From JAVZGQ01 sp039000685 (GTDB lineage: Archaea > Aenigmatarchaeota > Aenigmatarchaeia > CG10238-14 > SCSR01): a stretch of 27,283 nucleotides of DNA. Under the pieces are notes generated by a model. That model made no database searches. It was not told the origin of the DNA and was given only the letters and a program-made list of their open reading frames with translations. Positions 24,297 through 27,283 of this stretch are shown here, piece by piece. Both the position numbers and the translations under genes were made by a program. The stretch spans positions 1-27,283 of the forward strand of contig JAWBNW010000007.1 of assembly GCA_039000685.1 (NCBI GenBank). The letters are read 5' to 3'. The number at the start of each line of letters is the position of its first letter. The first letter of the stretch is position 1.

Positions 24297-24389
24297 GCCT
24301 CGGTCGTCTAGTCCAATTTAATTGGGGAGAATGGTTTAGGATGCAAGCCTGTCACGCTTGAGACACGGGTTCGAATCCCGTCCGAGGCG
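24297..24389 (+). tRNA. tRNA-Asp (GUC), interrupted by a 20-nt intron in the D loop
   Basis: Acceptor GCCTCGG/CCGAGGC and discriminator G, as expected for Asp; no CCA. Anticodon stem CAAGC/GCTTG encloses CTGTCAC (GTC), and T arm is CGGGT-TCGAATC-CCG-type with normal geometry. Removing 24312-24331 leaves D arm GTCT-AGTGGTTTA-GGAT, a textbook D arm, and a 73-nt tRNA. A TATA-like stretch lies near 24270. Confidence 0.93.
24312..24331 (+). other. Predicted 20-nt tRNA-Asp intron in the D loop
   Basis: Intron hairpin CCAAT/ATTGG with loop TTA, bulges AGT and AAT. The central helix is weak (T-G, C-G, T-A and one mismatch). Cutting after the second base of each bulge gives AGTGG in the D loop; an 18-nt intron leaving AGTCCGG is a poorer alternative. 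Confidence 0.65.
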
Positions 24390-24401
24390 CTGCTTGATAA
24401 T

Positions 24402-24851
24402 ATGAAATTGGTTAGTGCTTGTTTGTTGGGGATAAACTGCAAGTGGAATAGAAAAGTTAAGCCAAATAAAAAAATAATTGATTTGTCAAAAAAAGAGATT
24501 TTGATACCTGTTTGCCCAGAACAGCTTGGTGGTTTATCAACACCTAGAAAGCCTGTTGGAATTTATCTTGGAACTGGCGAGGATGTTCTAGACGGAAAAG
24601 CAAGCGTGAGAACAAAAAATGGGGACGATGTAACAGAATTTTTCGTCAGGGGTGCAGAAGAAACTCTAAAAATCGCAAAAATTTTTGGGATAAAAAAGGC
24701 TATATTGAAACAAGGCAGCCCATCATGCGGTTGTGGGAGAACTTATAGACTTGATGAAAAGCTTAAAAACAAAAAAGTTAGAGGAAATGGAGTAACTACT
24801 GCCTTGCTTAAAAGGAACGGCATAGAGGTAAAAACTCAAGAAGACTTTTAA
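24402..24851 (+). CDS. DUF523-family protein, 149 aa
   Basis: A recognisable DUF523 protein. The N-terminal SACLLGINCKWN carries conserved Cys 8 and Cys 14. PVCPEQLGGLSTPRKP (Cys 38) and KQGSPSCGCGRTY follow, giving a cysteine set suited to a metal or Fe-S site. Length is normal for the family (about 150). Function is not established. ATG lies 12 bases after the 3' end of tRNA-Asp with no promoter between, so it is probably made from the tRNA transcript. The next gene is 5S rRNA. Confidence 0.88.
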   Translation: MKLVSACLLGINCKWNRKVKPNKKIIDLSKKEILIPVCPEQLGGLSTPRKPVGIYLGTGEDVLDGKASVRTKNGDDVTEFFVRGAEETLKIAKIFGIKKAILKQGSPSCGCGRTYRLDEKLKNKKVRGNGVTTALLKRNGIEVKTQEDF

Positions 24852-24877
24852 AGGTGTTACTACCGTTAGATTTAAAA

Positions 24878-24890
24878 AGTTAAATATAGT
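24878..24890 (+). promoter_or_regulatory. Promoter of 5S rRNA
   Basis: TTAAATATA centred near 24883 lies about 26 bases before the 5S 5' end (24909), the standard archaeal TATA spacing. Confidence 0.5.
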
Positions 24891-24908
24891 AAATTATAAA
24901 AATATATT

Positions 24909-25025
24909 TGTTGGCGACCAAAGCGGGAGGGAAACATCCGTTCCCATCCGAACACGGTAATTAAGCCTCCCAGCGGTCTGGGATGTACTCTGCGAAAGCA
25001 GGGGAATTCCAGGACGTTGCCAACA
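24909..25025 (+). rRNA. 5S ribosomal RNA
   Basis: The terminal helix TGTTGGC (24909-24915) pairs with GCCAACA (25019-25025). The conserved core CCCATCCGAACACGG and TTAAGCCTCCCAGCG are present; length 117. It stands apart from 16S and 23S genes and is transcribed just ahead of the RNA polymerase operon. Confidence 0.96.
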
Positions 25026-25108
25026 TTTCAAAACACCGGTGTCGATCTGGAGAAAAAAATTTATACAAATCTTCCTCACTGTTTGCTAACTGTAAAAGGG
25101 GTGAATGC

Positions 25109-25348
25109 TTGAAGAAAATAAATGTGGAGAAACATCAACTCGTGCCAAAGCACATAATTTTGAGTGAAGAAGAAAGGAGTGAAATTTTGAAAAAATATAA
25201 AATCAGCTTGAGACAACTACCTAGAATTTTAATAACAGATCCTGCAATCGCAGATAAAAATCCAAAAGTTGGGGATGTGGTAAAAATAGTCAGAAAGAGC
25301 CCAACTGCTGGTGAAGCCATATATTATAGGGTTGTTGTTAAGGGTTGA
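25109..25348 (+). CDS. rpoH: RNA polymerase subunit H (RPB5-like), 79 aa
   Basis: Jaw subunit of archaeal RNA polymerase, homologous to the C-terminal domain of eukaryotic RPB5. Family sequence NVEKHQLVPKHIILSEEE, LRQLPRILITDPAIADKNPK, GDVVKIVRKSPTAGEAIYYR covers the whole protein. TTG 25109 is chosen: AGGGGTGA ends 5-6 bases upstream and the protein then has the normal length; extension further upstream would run through the 5S promoter region. A TATA-like TTTATACA sits near 25059. It heads the operon rpoH-rpoB''-rpoB', with a 4-base gap to rpoB''. Confidence 0.94.
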   Translation: MKKINVEKHQLVPKHIILSEEERSEILKKYKISLRQLPRILITDPAIADKNPKVGDVVKIVRKSPTAGEAIYYRVVVKG

Positions 25349-25352
25349 TAAT

Positions 25353-26837
25353 ATGAACACAAGATTCTTAACACTTCTTGATGCGTTTATAAAGGATAGG
25401 GGTCTTGTTAGATTTCAAATAGATTCCTACAATGACTTCATAACAAGAAGGATACCAAAAGTCCTGAAAGAAATTGGTGTTATAAAACCCGAAGTTCCTG
25501 AGTTGGGAGAATTCAAAATAAAGCTAGGTAATTTCAAGATAGGAGATCCTTGTGTGAAAGAAGCTGATGGTTCTGTAAGACCTATAACGCCACAAGAAGC
25601 AAAAATAAGAAATTTGACCTATGCTGCTCCGATGTATGTTGAGATGACGCCTGTTCTAAACAATATAGAGAGCAACACAGTTATTGTCAATTTTGGTGAC
25701 ATGCCCGTGATGGTGAAATCAAGGATTTGTCCTCTTTCGACTATGGGAAGAGATGAGCTGATAGCAATAGGTGAAGACCCAGATGACCCTGGTGGATATT
25801 TCATCATAAACGGAACCGAAAGAATTCTAGTGTTAGTTGAGGAAATAGCACAAAACAGGATTATCGTGGAAAGGGTTGATTCTGGAAATGTAACAGAAGT
25901 GGCAAGAATACATTCTGAGAAAGATGGTTATATTCAAAGACATTTGCTCGAAAGGAAAGCAAATGGTATAATCACTATAAGCTTTGCGAATGTGGAAAAA
26001 CTTCCTGTAACAATATTAATAAAAGCCTTGGGGCTTGAGTCCGATAAAGAAATAGTTAGTATGATATCTTCTGATGAAGATGTTCAAGAAGAATTCTACA
26101 CAAACTTGTATGATGTTGAAATAACCTCAAAACAAGAAGCTCTAGATGAGCTTGGAAAACACATAAAAATAGCACAGAAAGAGAGCAGAGTCGAGAGAGC
26201 AACAAGACTCATAGACAAATATTTCTTGCCACACTTGGGCCAAACACCCGATGCAAGAATTGACAAGGCACTTTTCCTTTGTAAGGCAATCGGGAAGTTG
26301 ATAAAACTGCATCTTGGTAAAATTGAAGAAGACGATCTTGACCACTATTCAAACAAAAGAATCAAGCTTTCTGGAGACCTTTTGGAAATTCTGCTCAGAT
26401 CTATACTTCTTGGTAAATGGGGACTGATAACAAGGATAACTTACAATTACCAAAAGCTAGCTAAGAGGGGTAGAATCCCACCTCTCCAAGCAATAGTGGA
26501 ATCTAATGTCTTGACCAATCAAATTGTTTCAGCACTTGCAATAGGGAGCTGGGTGGGGGGTAGGACGGGTGTAAGTCAGAGACTTGAAAGAGGAAGTTTC
26601 ATCAAAACTATTTCCCACATGAGGAATGTTCTTTCCCCATTAACATCAACTCAAGAGCATTTTGGTGCGAGAGAGCTTCATCCGACTCACTTCGGAAAAT
26701 TGTGCACAAGTGAGACGCCTGAAGGAGCAACCATAGGTCTAAGAAAGTATCTTGCAATAATGGCTGAAATCACGAAAGGCTTGAGTGAAAATGAGAGAAA
26801 GAGTTTTTATGCTTCGCTTCAAAAAATGGTGGTTTGA
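25353..26837 (+). CDS. rpoB2: RNA polymerase subunit B'' (N-terminal half of beta), 494 aa
   Basis: First half of the second-largest RNA polymerase subunit. MNTRFLTLLDAFIKDRGLVRFQIDSYNDF begins the protrusion domain. The lobe and fork regions include PDDPGGYFIINGTERILV, GRTGVSQRLERGSF and ELHPTHFGKLCTSETPEGATIGL. ATG 25353 is used because the frame upstream lies in rpoH. The stop (26835-26837) touches the ATG of rpoB' directly, so B is split into two genes at the usual B''/B' boundary, as in many euryarchaea and some DPANN. Confidence 0.95.
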   Translation: MNTRFLTLLDAFIKDRGLVRFQIDSYNDFITRRIPKVLKEIGVIKPEVPELGEFKIKLGNFKIGDPCVKEADGSVRPITPQEAKIRNLTYAAPMYVEMTPVLNNIESNTVIVNFGDMPVMVKSRICPLSTMGRDELIAIGEDPDDPGGYFIINGTERILVLVEEIAQNRIIVERVDSGNVTEVARIHSEKDGYIQRHLLERKANGIITISFANVEKLPVTILIKALGLESDKEIVSMISSDEDVQEEFYTNLYDVEITSKQEALDELGKHIKIAQKESRVERATRLIDKYFLPHLGQTPDARIDKALFLCKAIGKLIKLHLGKIEEDDLDHYSNKRIKLSGDLLEILLRSILLGKWGLITRITYNYQKLAKRGRIPPLQAIVESNVLTNQIVSALAIGSWVGGRTGVSQRLERGSFIKTISHMRNVLSPLTSTQEHFGARELHPTHFGKLCTSETPEGATIGLRKYLAIMAEITKGLSENERKSFYASLQKMVV

Positions 26838-27283
26838 ATGGCTGATGTATTTCTAGACGGAAAATTCATTGGAACTACAAAAGAACCAGAAAATTTTGTG
26901 AATGAAATTAGAGATAGAAGAAGGAAAGGATTGATTTCTTCGCAGGTGAATGTTGCTTATCACAAGCATTTAGATGAGGTCAAGATTTTGACAGATAGTG
27001 GAAGGGTGAGAAGGCCTGTTATAATTGTTGAGAATGGGAAACCAAAGCTCAAAGAAGAACATATTCAAAAGCTTAAGGTTGGTGCCATTAAGTGGGAAGA
27101 TTTAATAGCTAATGGAATTATTGAGTATGTCGACGCTGAAGAAGAAGAAAATTGTTACATAGCTATAAAAGAAGAGGAGCTCACACCAGAACACACTCAT
27201 CTTGAAATAGACCCAGCCCTCATCCTTGGTTTTTCTGCTTCTTTCATTCCTTACGCAGAGTTCAACAGAGGTGATAGGGTTAA
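26838..27283 (+). CDS. rpoB1: RNA polymerase subunit B' (partial, runs off window)
   Basis: Starts at ATG immediately after the rpoB'' stop and stays open to the edge (about 148 codons). MADVFLDGKFIGTT, GRVRRPVIIVENGKPKL, NGIIEYVDAEEEENCYIA and LTPEHTHLEIDPALILGFSASFIPYAE are the N-terminal part of B', the region that continues to the active-centre half of beta. The rest lies outside the window. Confidence 0.94.
   Translation, partial: MADVFLDGKFIGTTKEPENFVNEIRDRRRKGLISSQVNVAYHKHLDEVKILTDSGRVRRPVIIVENGKPKLKEEHIQKLKVGAIKWEDLIANGIIEYVDAEEEENCYIAIKEEELTPEHTHLEIDPALILGFSASFIPYAEFNRGDRV

Noticed and set aside
25033..25042. ACACCGGTGT palindrome between 5S rRNA and rpoH
   Set aside because: Ten bases of symmetry without further context; could be chance.
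1..27283. CRISPR array, insertion sequence or integrated provirus with att sites
   Set aside because: No regularly spaced repeats, transposase, integrase or duplicated tRNA 3' ends were seen.

Overview
The window reads as a low-GC archaeal chromosome. The evidence is archaeal-type CCA transferase, tRNase Z, ThrRS with the archaeal editing domain, ATP-dependent DNA ligase, a TrmB regulator, PyrI, RpoH, an RNA polymerase B subunit split into B'' and B', TATA-box promoters and Shine-Dalgarno GGTGA sites. Cys-rich secreted proteins with Thr-rich linkers and many tiny genes suggest a DPANN-like lineage (Aenigmarchaeota or Diapherotrites-like). That placement is tentative because no lineage marker was searched.

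Layout. 1-5037: cell-surface block, with two genes leftward (a membrane-anchored protein and a very large Cys-rich exported protein running off the edge) and two secreted or membrane proteins rightward, fired from a palindromic divergent promoter. 5028-6967: tRNA-Val, an unknown gene, a THEP1-type NTPase, initiator tRNA-Met and a small nucleotidyltransferase. 7031-8402: a tightly packed run of small unknown genes. 8394-10726: rnz-cca (tRNA 3' maturation) leftward. 10853-11011: a 52-residue protein gene with elaborate inverted repeats in its promoter. 11094-16746: pyrimidine operon carA-carB-pyrB-pyrI. 16744-18894: tRNA-Gln, thrS. 18891-21546: trmB-like regulator and DNA ligase leftward. 21589-23931: zinc-ribbon protein, nitroreductase, membrane protein with Ig-like domains. 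23972-27283: tRNA-Tyr, tRNA-Asp, DUF523, 5S rRNA, rpoH-rpoB''-rpoB'.

The most striking signal is RNA splicing. All five tRNA genes are interrupted, initiator tRNA-Met twice, and five of the six tRNA introns sit at unusual acceptor/D-arm positions and are only 12-23 nt long. The same bulge-helix-bulge logic explains an otherwise fatal in-frame TGA near the start of carB. A 21-nt segment at 12251-12271 forms a hairpin flanked by a 4-bp helix and two 3-nt bulges, and its removal restores the conserved CarB N-terminus (GSGAIKIGEAGEFDYSG). carB also lacks any ATG/GTG/TTG start in frame; an ATA six bases after a perfect Shine-Dalgarno is the best start. I therefore read the window as showing archaeal mini-intron splicing of a metabolic mRNA by the tRNA splicing machinery.

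None of the tRNA genes encodes CCA, which fits the presence of rnz and cca. No CRISPR array, insertion sequence or integrase was seen.
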